64,000 bases of DNA from Thermoproteota archaeon (GTDB lineage: Archaea > Thermoproteota > Thermoprotei > Gearchaeales > Gearchaeaceae): assembly GCA_021324265.1 (NCBI GenBank), contig JAJPJK010000001.1:115617-179616 (forward strand), given 5' to 3'. Shown here piece after piece: positions 16,750-26,602 of this stretch. The first letter of the stretch is position 1. The number at the start of each line of letters is the position of its first letter. The position numbers and the translations under genes were made by a program. Below the pieces are notes generated by a model, which did no database searches, was not told where the DNA came from, and saw only the letters and a program-made list of their open reading frames with translations.

Positions 16750-18411
16750 TTTGAGAAGATATCTCTCCTTTAGCTGATTTAAGATACTATCTATTTTTGC
16801 TCTTGAATCCCTTATCATTCTCATGTTGAGATCCACAGTTCTTTTGTAAACATCCTGTTGCATTTTCTTAGTTTTGACTGCATTTCTTGCCTCTCTAAGA
16901 GCACTTTGGGCTTTGATCAGCCTTGAATATGCATTATTTAGCTCATTTATTATCTGTTTAGTCTCTGGATATTTTGAAGTAAGCATATTAGCTAGTGATC
17001 TGAAGTCGCTCTCCTTCGATTCTATGTTTCTTCTTAGATTGTTTATTCTAACTGTGTAATCTTGCTTCTTTATTGTTCCCCTTTCAAGTTCTTGGTCAAG
17101 TCTTTCCATTTCTTCATTATCTAAAATTAATGTTTCCATAAGGTTCACAAATCGAGGTAGTTCAGGTATCCTCGTTATTTCTTCTTTTGTAGGCCTGAAA
17201 GCAAACCTAGTGTAAGCGAAGGCAATAAACATTAATACTGCAACCACAGCTAGGATTTGATCAACAAAGTCTAAAGAGATCACATAAGGATTGATTGTTG
17301 CATTTAAAGAAATCTTAAAGCTTTCAGTTGGATCCACATTATGAAGAACATATATGTAGTCTATACCATCTTGATGCTTTATCACATTATCAGGCGTCGG
17401 CGAAATCTCTACATTTACAGGATATTTTACTGAAACTGTTAGAGTCAAATTATCGATTATGTAATAATTGTTCTGTAAAGCGTTCAAGCTTAAAGATATT
17501 CTCTGCTTATTCTGATCTACCGTTCCTATATTGGTTAAGTTGATCTCGCTTGTTACTATTACTTTTTCGAACAAATTGCTGATGAAGGCACTCGTTAAAT
17601 ATGTGTTGAGTAAGGGGTATCTCAGAGATATAGAGCCACCTGTGTAGGTTAATGTTCCAAGATCATCTCTCACGTTTACGACAGTCGCATTTGGTAACAA
17701 ATATGGAACCCATGAAGTAACTGTCTGGTTCCTTCCTACATATTGAAGCAGGAAAGAATCCACAATGGTTACTTTGCTTAGATTATCTACTATTATTGTC
17801 CTATTTAGACTGCTAATTTTTACCCATGGTATATCGCTCGCTGGGTTGAAGCTGAACGTAAGTAGGGTAGTATTCATAGCATTTAGGTTAGTAGCATTAT
17901 AAACAATGTAATTCACACCATTAACAAACTTTTGAGTAGCGCCTTTTGGCGAAGTTGGGTTGATATTGCTAACTGGAGATGTAAACTTAACAGTAGCGTT
18001 TAGCTTTGCTATAGGTAGATCAGAAGGGAAATATGCGAACATATTAACTTGTTCTCCTCCAGATACATCTTGGAAAATCCTGTCGTCATATACCCTAATA
18101 ACTGTTAGATTTCCTTGGAATCCATTCAAAGCTATTGTAAAACCTATGTATGAACCTTTAATCGGGCCCCACTGAATGGGGAAGTTTGGAATAGTATGTA
18201 CCGAATATAATGTGCTGTATTCGTTACTTGTAAGATATACAGTCAAGCTTGATAAACCAGTAGGGATTTTTATTGTATCATTCACAACAACGAAGCCAGG
18301 ATAAACTTGTATCAGTCTGTTAACGCTCAGCTGAGTCTGGGCATACGTATTCGTGAAGAAAGCTAGCGCTATAACTATAAGCAACAATGAAAATGCTAAA
18401 GTCTTCCTCAT
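16747..18411 (-). CDS. Ribophorin I/Ost1-like membrane protein (signal peptide, large extracytoplasmic beta-rich domain, one TM, cytosolic coiled coil)
   Basis: Segments [53 protein letters not shown] and [10 protein letters not shown] resemble conserved blocks of eukaryotic ribophorin I recalled from memory, in the same order. Confidence 0.7.
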   Translation of the reverse strand: [554 protein letters not shown]

Positions 18412-18471
18412 TTTTGGGTCTTTAGATATTAGCTTAAATAAATATTAAACCTTTATTCGATAATCACCAAT

Positions 18472-19767
18472 ATGACGGAGTTCATAGATACTATTCAAGA
18501 TAAAATTAAGCTTCATCGGCGCCTAGAACTTCCTAATCCCATGGGCGAGTTTGAAGCACTAACATTTATGGAAAAAAAGCTCAGATCAAATAGGGTAATT
18601 CATCCTTCCAAGGTATTTAACCCCGACCCTCCATATTTTACATACATCCCTGCTGCTGTAGATTACCTCTCTTCTGCTACTGAGTTACTGACGTCTTATA
18701 CACCTTACCAAGCAGAGGTATCCCAAGGGTTGTTGCAGATTCTATTCGAGTATCAAAGTTTGATTTGTGAATTAACAGGCATGGATGTTTGCAATGCATC
18801 ACTATATGATCATGCAACAGCTTTATGCGAAGCGTTACGAATGGCAATAAGGTATACTGAGAGACAAAGAATCCTAATACCTAAGTATATGAGACCTGAA
18901 AGGAAAGAAGTGCTGAAAACTTACTTCATGAATTCAGGATTAGAGATTGAAGAATATCCAATTGAAAAAGATACAGGAATGGCAGATGTTTCTTATATTG
19001 AATCCAAATCTAAGGATATCGCATGCATATACGCAGAGTGCCCAAGCTATTTTGGCATTATAGATGAAAATCTTCCAGAAATTGCAAAGCTTGCCCATGA
19101 TCGTGGAGGGCTCTTCATAGCTGGCATAGAACCCATTTCTCTGGCGTTAATAAGAGAACCTGGCTCATATGGCTCTGATATTGTGGTGGGTGAAGCACAG
19201 CATTTAGCCATAAATCCTTTTTATGGAGGTCCATCGCTAGGTATTATCGCTTGTAAAGAAGATTTGAAACTCGTTCATTTAATGCCTGGTAGAATTGTAG
19301 GTGCTACAACTACACAAGATGGTTCCAGAATAGGTTTTTCATTGGTACTTCAGGCTAGGGAGCAGCACATAAAAAGAGAAAAGGCCACATCGAATATAAC
19401 AACTAATCAATCTTGGCTTGCAGTTAGGGCTGCGATCTTTTTAACACTTCTAGGAAAAACTGGATTGAAGAAGCTCGCTGGTAAGATACTGTATAATACT
19501 ATCGAGCTTAAAATGATCTTACAAAAGCGTGGTTTCCAAATACCTTTTGCAAATTCTTCTCATTTCAGGAATATCTTAGTAAGCGTTAAAGGGATGAAGC
19601 GCTTGCATGAAGAGCTTCTTAGGCGTGGATTTTATTTTGGTAGATTATTATCAGATGTTTTCCAAGATTTCAATGATTCCACATTGTTGGGCGTGAATGA
19701 ATATCAAGATAGGAGTTTGTTTGATGAATTAGATAGCACACTTAAAGAGGTTGTTGGAAATGTATAG
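18472..19767 (+). CDS. gcvPA: Glycine dehydrogenase (decarboxylating) subunit 1
   Basis: YTPYQAEVSQGLLQILFEYQSLICELTGMDVCNASLYDHATA; YGGPSLGIIACKEDL. Confidence 0.97.
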   Translation: MTEFIDTIQDKIKLHRRLELPNPMGEFEALTFMEKKLRSNRVIHPSKVFNPDPPYFTYIPAAVDYLSSATELLTSYTPYQAEVSQGLLQILFEYQSLICELTGMDVCNASLYDHATALCEALRMAIRYTERQRILIPKYMRPERKEVLKTYFMNSGLEIEEYPIEKDTGMADVSYIESKSKDIACIYAECPSYFGIIDENLPEIAKLAHDRGGLFIAGIEPISLALIREPGSYGSDIVVGEAQHLAINPFYGGPSLGIIACKEDLKLVHLMPGRIVGATTTQDGSRIGFSLVLQAREQHIKREKATSNITTNQSWLAVRAAIFLTLLGKTGLKKLAGKILYNTIELKMILQKRGFQIPFANSSHFRNILVSVKGMKRLHEELLRRGFYFGRLLSDVFQDFNDSTLLGVNEYQDRSLFDELDSTLKEVVGNV

Positions 19768-21301
19768 ACAGGCAAGCTATCCAGAACGCTTAATATTCCA
19801 ATACAAAGATCAGAAAAGTGATCATGCATATTGGCTTAGCGATAAAGATCTTGAACTAGTAATGAACTATTTGCCTGAAAACATGAAGCGAACCGAAGAT
19901 CCTAACATTCCAGATCTACCTGAGAATTTAGTTGTGAGACATTTCACAAGACTATCTAGGTTGAATCATGCCATAGATATTTCTACATATCCACTAGGAT
20001 CATGTACAATGAAATACAATTTGAAGAGTATGGAAAGGTTATCGTCTATTAGTGATTTAGCATATCTTCATGACGCATATCCTGATGATATGGTTCAAGG
20101 TCTTTTGGAATTGCTTTACTTGCTTGATAAATATCTCTGTGAGATCACAGGTATGGATAAGTTCTCATTGCAACCATCTGCTGGTGCACATGGTGAGCTT
20201 ACGGGTGTTTTGATCATAAAGAAGTATCATGAAGTGAATGGCGAGGGTGGCATTAGGGATGAGATCTTGGTTCCAGACTCTGCACATGGTACAAACCCTG
20301 CCAGTGCAGCGATGGCCGGGTTTAAGGTCGTAGAGGTGAAGTCAAATAGCGAAGGTACAGTTGATATGGATGATTTGATTTCAAAGATTAGTAGAAGGAC
20401 AGCAGGGCTCATGTTGACAAATCCCAACACTCTTGGTCTCTTTGAAAAGGATGTTTTAGAAATCTCCAAGGTCATTCATGAAGCTGGAGGTTTGCTGTAT
20501 TATGATGGCGCTAACCTCAACGGAATATTATGTTATTCAAGGCCAGGAGACATGGGATTTGATCTTGCACATTTAAATCTCCATAAAACCTTTGGAACAC
20601 CTCATGGCGGTGGCGGTCCAGGTGCTGGACCCCTAGGAGTAAAAGCGCATTTGAAAGAATTTTTGCCAATTCCAGTAGTTGAGAAGGAAGGAGAAAAATA
20701 CAGATTGAATTATAATCTGAGACATAGTATTGGAAGGGTAAAAGAGGGCTTTGGCAACACGCTTGTTTTAATGAAAGCATTACTGTTCATATTAATAAAG
20801 GGTTATGAGGGTTTACGTGAAAGTAGGGAAAAGGCTGTAGAAAATACTAGATATTTTCTTGATCAAATGAAGGATGTCGAAGAAATCACTTTGACGCATA
20901 ATCCAAGGCTAATGCGTTACCATGAATGCCTACTTAGCGCTAAAAAACTCAAGGATAAGACTGGCGTAGATGCAAAAGATATAGCGAAACGAATATTCGA
21001 TTATGGCTTTCATCCACCGATGATTTATTTTCCTCTTATCGTTGATGAAGCCCTCTTAATAGAATTTACTGAAGACGAAACTAAAGAAAATATTAAGAGT
21101 TATGCTGAAGTCTTGAAAAAGATTGTAAAAGAGGCTTACGAAAATCCATTTTTACTTAAAACTGCACCTCATACCACGTTCATTGGCAGGCTCGATGAAG
21201 TAAAGGCATCCCATCCAAAGACGATGACTTTGAACTGGAAAAAGGCTAGAGAAAGATATAAAGATCTCTTAGAAAAGCTAGCTAGCCAGTCTAGCGATTA
21301 A
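19760..21301 (+). CDS. gcvPB: Glycine dehydrogenase (decarboxylating) subunit 2
   Basis: YPLGSCTMKYN; DLAHLNLHKTFGTPHGGGGPGAGPLGV; in-frame ATG at 19760 likely start. Confidence 0.97.
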   Translation: MYRQASYPERLIFQYKDQKSDHAYWLSDKDLELVMNYLPENMKRTEDPNIPDLPENLVVRHFTRLSRLNHAIDISTYPLGSCTMKYNLKSMERLSSISDLAYLHDAYPDDMVQGLLELLYLLDKYLCEITGMDKFSLQPSAGAHGELTGVLIIKKYHEVNGEGGIRDEILVPDSAHGTNPASAAMAGFKVVEVKSNSEGTVDMDDLISKISRRTAGLMLTNPNTLGLFEKDVLEISKVIHEAGGLLYYDGANLNGILCYSRPGDMGFDLAHLNLHKTFGTPHGGGGPGAGPLGVKAHLKEFLPIPVVEKEGEKYRLNYNLRHSIGRVKEGFGNTLVLMKALLFILIKGYEGLRESREKAVENTRYFLDQMKDVEEITLTHNPRLMRYHECLLSAKKLKDKTGVDAKDIAKRIFDYGFHPPMIYFPLIVDEALLIEFTEDETKENIKSYAEVLKKIVKEAYENPFLLKTAPHTTFIGRLDEVKASHPKTMTLNWKKARERYKDLLEKLASQSSD

Positions 21302-22570
21302 ATAATAAGGAGTAACTTCTTCAATTTTCACATTTACAAATTTTCCTATTAGTGTTTCATCTTCTTTTTTAATTATCACACATCTGTAGTCCTGTGCTCT
21401 AGCTTCCAAAAATCCCTTTTCTCCTTTTCCAGTTACTAATACTTTCATTTCTCTACCGATGAATTTTTCATTCTTTTTCAGCGTGATTTCATCGCATATT
21501 CTAACAAGCTCTTTGGATCTTCTTTTTTTAGTTGAATCTGGCAATTGAATTAAAGAAGCTGCCTTAGTAAGTGGTCTTTGAGAGTATTGAGCTACATGGA
21601 CTTTATCAAATTCGATCTCTTTAACTAGCTTTATCGTATTCTCAAAGGCTTCCTCATCTTCACCAGGATAACCAACTATAATATCCGTAGCAAGGAAAAT
21701 GTCAGGATGTTCACTCCTAAGATCTGCAATGAAATCTTTGAACTCCTTTACTGTATGTAATCTTTGCATATCAGCTAAAATTCTATCGTCTCCGCTCTGT
21801 ACAGGCACATGACAAAACTTGTAGACTTTTTCATTGTGATATATCTTCTTTAATCCATTTGATATCCTGAAAGCGAACCAAGGCGTGAACATCCCTATCC
21901 TTACTCTGTATTCTCCTTCTATCTCAATAAGACCCTCTATGAGTTCAATTAAGTTTGTGTTTATATCTAAACCATAGACAGCAGTATCTTGTGCAGTAAG
22001 ATAAATCTCCTTCGCTCCTTTTTTGATTGCTTCCTCAAATGCGGCCTTCAGCGTTGAAGGCCTATAGCTATAAAGTGTGCCTCTTGTATACTTCACTGCA
22101 CAGAAAGAGCATGAACCTAAGCATCCTGATGCGATCGGAAGTTCATAAGGTCCTTTTCCATCATATCTAGGTATGATTTCGTATTCTCTATCGCTTCCTC
22201 CTATTAGTAGCCTATTCTCTATCTTGTCTTGACTTACTATTTTCGGTATTTCTTTAATGAGCGAAGGCGTAACAAATATGGCATTTCGATTTACATTGTA
22301 TAGCTTGTAAGGGTTTAGCTTTACCATGCATCCTGTTACTAGGATTTTTGCTCCATTGCGTTCAGCAATTTTTGAATATTTCTCGAGTGCATGTATAGCC
22401 TTTAATTCAGATTCATTCCTAACTGCACAAGTATTGATGATCACTACATCAGCTTCATCAGGATTCTCAGTTTTAACGAAAGATTGAGCATCAAGAGATT
22501 GAGAGATGAATCTGCTATCTGCCTCATTAAATGTGCAGCCAAATGTTTCGATGTAATATTTCTGAAGCAT
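21278..22570 (-). CDS. tRNA methylthiotransferase (MiaB/e-MtaB family, radical SAM)
   Basis: YYIETFGCTFNEADS; ASGCLGSCSFCAVKYTRG; C-terminal TRAM-like segment. Confidence 0.93.
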   Translation of the reverse strand: MLQKYYIETFGCTFNEADSRFISQSLDAQSFVKTENPDEADVVIINTCAVRNESELKAIHALEKYSKIAERNGAKILVTGCMVKLNPYKLYNVNRNAIFVTPSLIKEIPKIVSQDKIENRLLIGGSDREYEIIPRYDGKGPYELPIASGCLGSCSFCAVKYTRGTLYSYRPSTLKAAFEEAIKKGAKEIYLTAQDTAVYGLDINTNLIELIEGLIEIEGEYRVRIGMFTPWFAFRISNGLKKIYHNEKVYKFCHVPVQSGDDRILADMQRLHTVKEFKDFIADLRSEHPDIFLATDIIVGYPGEDEEAFENTIKLVKEIEFDKVHVAQYSQRPLTKAASLIQLPDSTKKRRSKELVRICDEITLKKNEKFIGREMKVLVTGKGEKGFLEARAQDYRCVIIKKEDETLIGKFVNVKIEEVTPYYLIARLAS

Positions 22571-22613
22571 CAGAATATTTTATAAATTAGCGTTATTAAA
22601 AAACTTCCTAAGG

Positions 22614-24275
22614 CTATGCATTTTTTCTTATCGCTTCTAGCTTATTTTGAAGTTCTTCAAGGGTATATTTTCTAAACAAAATCTTAGGTTCAGAAATCTT
22701 ATGAGTTTTTTCAAAAGGATCCGCTAAAGCATCTTCCCATACAAATTGTTCAGGCAAGTTCATCATATGCCTAAGTTCCAAACATTTTGAAGGTATAATC
22801 GGGAAGAGAACTACAGAAAGTGAGTTTAACAATCTAAGTAATACATAAATTATTCTTGAGGCCTCTTCTCTATTTCTCTTGGCAATTTCCCATGGCTTTT
22901 TTTCATTAAAGAACCAGTTGCCTAACCTTGCTATATCCATAGCAGCATTGAGCGCATTTCTCAATTTTACTTGCCTGAAACTCGAATCAGCTTCTTTAAT
23001 TAATTCTTCAGTCTTTAGTAAAACATCTTTTTCTTCTTGAGTTAAAAGCTGCGGTTTCTTGACAGTATATTCAAAATAATTTTTGGTGAAACTCAAAACT
23101 CTGTATGCAAGATTCCCTAACGTATCATTAAGATGGGAATTTACGAGTTCAACAAATAGCTTTAAGGAAAATTCCGTATCTCTTTCTTCAGGCCTCAAAT
23201 ATATCAGGACATATCTCCAGTAGTCAGGCTCCGCAAGCTGTAAGGCTTCATCAAGCCATATTCCGATACCTTGGCTTTTCGAGAATTTTTTACCTTCATA
23301 TGTTAAAAATTCAGTTGTTGAGATAATATGGGGCAAGTTGTATCCTTGACTGTTAGCCATGAGTAGTGCTGGGAATATTACAGCATGGAATGGAATGTTG
23401 TCCTTTCCAATGAAGTAATAAGTTAAAGCTTCCTTGTTGAACCAAAATTCTTTCCACCGTTCGTCATTGAAATATTCTATCGTCGCTGATATATAGCCCA
23501 GTACAGCTTCAAACCAGACATATATAGTTTTATTTTCGAGCTCTTTAAAGGGTGCAGGTATGCCCCATTGATTATCTCTTGTAAGTGCTCTAGCTCTGAA
23601 TTCGTCTTTTATATAACTCAGACTCATTATTTTCGTTCTTTTGTCAAAGTAGGGATTATTGTTTATGTATTCTATGACTTTATCTCTTAGTTTAGGGAAG
23701 TCTATGAAGCCATGCTTAGTTTCTTTTTGTATTGGTTTGCTGCCACAAACAATACATCTTGGCTCTATAAGCTGCATTGGTTCTAAAAGGCTTCCGCAGT
23801 TTTCGCATTGATCACCTCTAGCTCTTTCATAACCGCATATCGGGCAAGTCCCTATAACAAATCTATCCGGTAAAAAGATGGAATCCTTCTCGCAGAATAA
23901 TTGTATCATTTTTTGGTAGAAGATGTAACCGTTCTCTTCAATCTTTTTGTAGAATTTTCTAACGAAATCTTTATGGATTTCGCTCTCAGTTCTAGTATAG
24001 TTGTTGAATGATATCTCCAAATTCTCGAAAATTTTTTTAATTTCTGCATGCATTTCGTCGGTCAATTCTCTTGGTTTCTTCTTCCTTAGCATTGCTTCTA
24101 CCTCAATAGGAGTTCCATGTTCGTCTGAGCCGCTTACAAAAACTACATCATCTCCCTTAAGCCTGTGATACCTTGCAATGACATCAGCTGAGAGCGGATG
24201 TATTAAATTGCCCAAGTGAGGTATCGAATAGGCATATGGCCATGCACACGTAACTAGTACCTTTAGATTTTTCAC
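22614..24275 (-). CDS. metG: Methionyl-tRNA synthetase
   Basis: VLVTCAWPYAYSIPHLGN; CPICG..CENCG..CIVCG; KFSKSQGIGI. Confidence 0.97.
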   Translation of the reverse strand: MKNLKVLVTCAWPYAYSIPHLGNLIHPLSADVIARYHRLKGDDVVFVSGSDEHGTPIEVEAMLRKKKPRELTDEMHAEIKKIFENLEISFNNYTRTESEIHKDFVRKFYKKIEENGYIFYQKMIQLFCEKDSIFLPDRFVIGTCPICGYERARGDQCENCGSLLEPMQLIEPRCIVCGSKPIQKETKHGFIDFPKLRDKVIEYINNNPYFDKRTKIMSLSYIKDEFRARALTRDNQWGIPAPFKELENKTIYVWFEAVLGYISATIEYFNDERWKEFWFNKEALTYYFIGKDNIPFHAVIFPALLMANSQGYNLPHIISTTEFLTYEGKKFSKSQGIGIWLDEALQLAEPDYWRYVLIYLRPEERDTEFSLKLFVELVNSHLNDTLGNLAYRVLSFTKNYFEYTVKKPQLLTQEEKDVLLKTEELIKEADSSFRQVKLRNALNAAMDIARLGNWFFNEKKPWEIAKRNREEASRIIYVLLRLLNSLSVVLFPIIPSKCLELRHMMNLPEQFVWEDALADPFEKTHKISEPKILFRKYTLEELQNKLEAIRKNA

Positions 24276-24324
24276 CTCTTTTCTTCAATCATAAAAGAAG
24301 TATATGAGCCTTAGGAATTTTAAA

Positions 24325-25131
24325 TTAGCATCTGCATTTTTTATCTTCACTTATTTTAGGTATAAGCAAAGTCAATAGGCGCTTCAGTTTTTCTTCGTTT
24401 CTTGAATAAACTTCCTTCACCTCTTCGAATGAAACCCTTTCTTGCATTCCAGCAGCGTAATTCGTTATGATAGATATGGAGCTATAGCATAGACCGAGTT
24501 CTCTTGCAAGGATAACCTCAGGAATAAGCGTCATGCCCACAACATCTGCTCCTATCATTCTGTAGAAATTGATCTCTGCTGGCGTTTCTAATCTTGGCCC
24601 TTCGGTGCATATATAACATGCTTTAGACACTATATCATATTTCAATTCCTTTGCAGTCTCTAGAATTAGTTCGTTCATTTCAGCGCAAAACGGTTCTGTC
24701 ATATCGATATGTTTGACAATTGAAGTATCCCCCAAAATCTCGTCATGGCCAAGGAATGTACCATCATAGAATGTGTAATGCCTTGTCTTAGTCATATCTA
24801 TGAATTGCTCCAATACTGCGAAACTACCTAACTTTAAGTCTTTTTTGAGCGCTCCAACAGAATTTATGGCTATGATTCTTCTTGCACCCATTTTTGCAAG
24901 TGCGAAGATGAGAGTTCTCGAGTTTATCTTATGAGGCGGTATGACGTGCTCGAAGGACTTCGAACCTGGTAATGAATGTCTATTAGTAAATAGTATTTCC
25001 TTTTCGTTCTCTCTAAAAATCGCAATAGGCTGAGAAATCCCGAAGGGAGTGCTTACATTCGTAATCGAAATTTCTTTCTCGAATATTTTTCTAACCCCAG
25101 AGCCTCCTATAATCGCTATCTTTTTATCCAT
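24325..25131 (-). CDS. mtnP: S-methyl-5'-thioadenosine phosphorylase
   Basis: IAIIGGSGV; NRHSLPGSKSFEHVIPPHKINSR; CTEGPRLETPAEINFYRMIGADVVGMTLIPEV; C-terminal CRC. Confidence 0.94.
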   Translation of the reverse strand: MDKKIAIIGGSGVRKIFEKEISITNVSTPFGISQPIAIFRENEKEILFTNRHSLPGSKSFEHVIPPHKINSRTLIFALAKMGARRIIAINSVGALKKDLKLGSFAVLEQFIDMTKTRHYTFYDGTFLGHDEILGDTSIVKHIDMTEPFCAEMNELILETAKELKYDIVSKACYICTEGPRLETPAEINFYRMIGADVVGMTLIPEVILARELGLCYSSISIITNYAAGMQERVSFEEVKEVYSRNEEKLKRLLTLLIPKISEDKKCRC

Positions 25132-25167
25132 CTTGTAAGAAATAGTAGAATATCACATAAGTCTTCC

Positions 25168-25596
25168 ATGAAAAAAACACTTACCATAACAAGTTATGAG
25201 AAGATGTTAGAAAGGCTATACAGCAGTATCGAAGTCAATCCAGAAAAGTTCAAAGGTTTTGAAGCTCCAATAGCTGAGGTTCAAAATGTTAAAAATAGGA
25301 CGATAATTACCAATTTTAGAGAGATCGCACAAAAATTGAACAGGAGTCCTGAAGAACTTGCTTCATTTTTCTTCAAGGATCTTTCCATCAATGGGATGAT
25401 TGACGAGAACACAAAACAGCTAATTCTTTTCGGTAAATTCTCATTTGAAAGAGTCAATATGACATTGAAATTCTACATCAAGAAATATGTTATATGCCCT
25501 ATTTGTTCTTCAGTCGATACTATTGTCGTTAAAGAAGGAAAGAATCTATTCCTTAGATGCCTAGCTTGTGGTGCTACTAGCTCCATAATAGATTGA
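25168..25596 (+). CDS. eif2b: Translation initiation factor aIF2 beta
   Basis: TIITNFREIAQKLNRSPEELASFFFKDL; CPICSSVDT...CLACGA. Confidence 0.95.
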   Translation: MKKTLTITSYEKMLERLYSSIEVNPEKFKGFEAPIAEVQNVKNRTIITNFREIAQKLNRSPEELASFFFKDLSINGMIDENTKQLILFGKFSFERVNMTLKFYIKKYVICPICSSVDTIVVKEGKNLFLRCLACGATSSIID

Positions 25597-26273
25597 TGCT
25601 GATCTGCGCTGTTTGTGGGAAGTCAGATGTAAAGGTTTCTCCTATTAGAGGAATATGTAAAGACTGCTTCGTAAAGCAAGGATTAATTCGTAACATAAAG
25701 CCTTTAAAAATAACCATATGCCCTAGATGTTTTCGAATAAAGAAGGATAGGTGGATTAGGATGGATAGATTTGAGGATATCGAGGTTTTCGTGGAAAAAG
25801 CACTAGAATCAAGGATAATCACGAAAGATGGCGTTAAGCTAGATTTCATCGAAGTATCCCTAAGCAAAGATCTTACATGTGCTAGTGTAGAAATGGATTT
25901 GGCACTTTTGGATTATGGCGAAATGGTTTCTATGAGTATAAATCTTGGGTTAGATCTAAAGAAGACACTTTGTGATAATTGTCTAAGGCTTAAGACTGAA
26001 AATTATGAAGCATTGATTCAGCTGAGGTCTAAAAACATTAATCTAATAGATGAATTCGAGTCAACTCTAAGAACCTTTTTCATCGAAGGTGAGGATTTCC
26101 TCATAAGGAGGGAAAGATTTGAATATGGTCTCGATGCATATTTCTCTTCTTTAAGCCAAGCAAGGCGAATAGCCCATGAGTTCAAAAGAAAACATTTTTG
26201 TAGATATAAAGAAACAAAATCTATTGTTTCAGGATCAAAATATAGATATACCATCCTTTTAGACTTTAAATAA
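25593..26273 (+). CDS. Nmd3-family 60S/50S export-assembly factor homologue
   Basis: MMLICAVCGK...ICKDCF...ICPRCFRI...LCDNCLRL zinc pattern; Nmd3 N-terminal domain. Confidence 0.85.
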   Translation: MMLICAVCGKSDVKVSPIRGICKDCFVKQGLIRNIKPLKITICPRCFRIKKDRWIRMDRFEDIEVFVEKALESRIITKDGVKLDFIEVSLSKDLTCASVEMDLALLDYGEMVSMSINLGLDLKKTLCDNCLRLKTENYEALIQLRSKNINLIDEFESTLRTFFIEGEDFLIRRERFEYGLDAYFSSLSQARRIAHEFKRKHFCRYKETKSIVSGSKYRYTILLDFK

Positions 26274-26284
26274 TAAATACTAAC

Positions 26285-26301
26285 TAGATAGATTATATCT
26301 A
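26285..26301 (+). repeat. Inverted repeat abutting the aIF1A start codon
   Basis: TAGATA-GATTA-TATCTA, ATG at 26303. Confidence 0.4.
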
Positions 26302-26302
26302 A

Positions 26303-26602
26303 ATGAGCAAAGAAGAAACAGGAGCAGTTCGTTTTCCTAAGGAAGGAGAGCTTTTAGGCGAGGTTATTCAGTCTTTAGGCTATGATAGAGTAAAGGTTAG
26401 GTGTGAAGACAATGAAATAAGGATCTGCAGAATTCCTGGCAAATTCAAGAAAAAGGAATGGCTTGAAGAGGGAGCTATTGTACTTGTACTACCTTGGTAT
26501 GGCATGCAGGAAAAGACAAGGGGCGATATTCTGCATATTTACAAGAGGCAAGAATTGAAGGAATTGGAAAAGGCTGGCTATTTAAAACGCCTTAAGGGTT
26601 GA
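26303..26602 (+). CDS. eif1a: Translation initiation factor aIF1A
   Basis: RFPKEGELLGEVIQSLGYDRVKVRCEDNEIRICRIPGKFKKKEWL. Confidence 0.97.
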   Translation: MSKEETGAVRFPKEGELLGEVIQSLGYDRVKVRCEDNEIRICRIPGKFKKKEWLEEGAIVLVLPWYGMQEKTRGDILHIYKRQELKELEKAGYLKRLKG

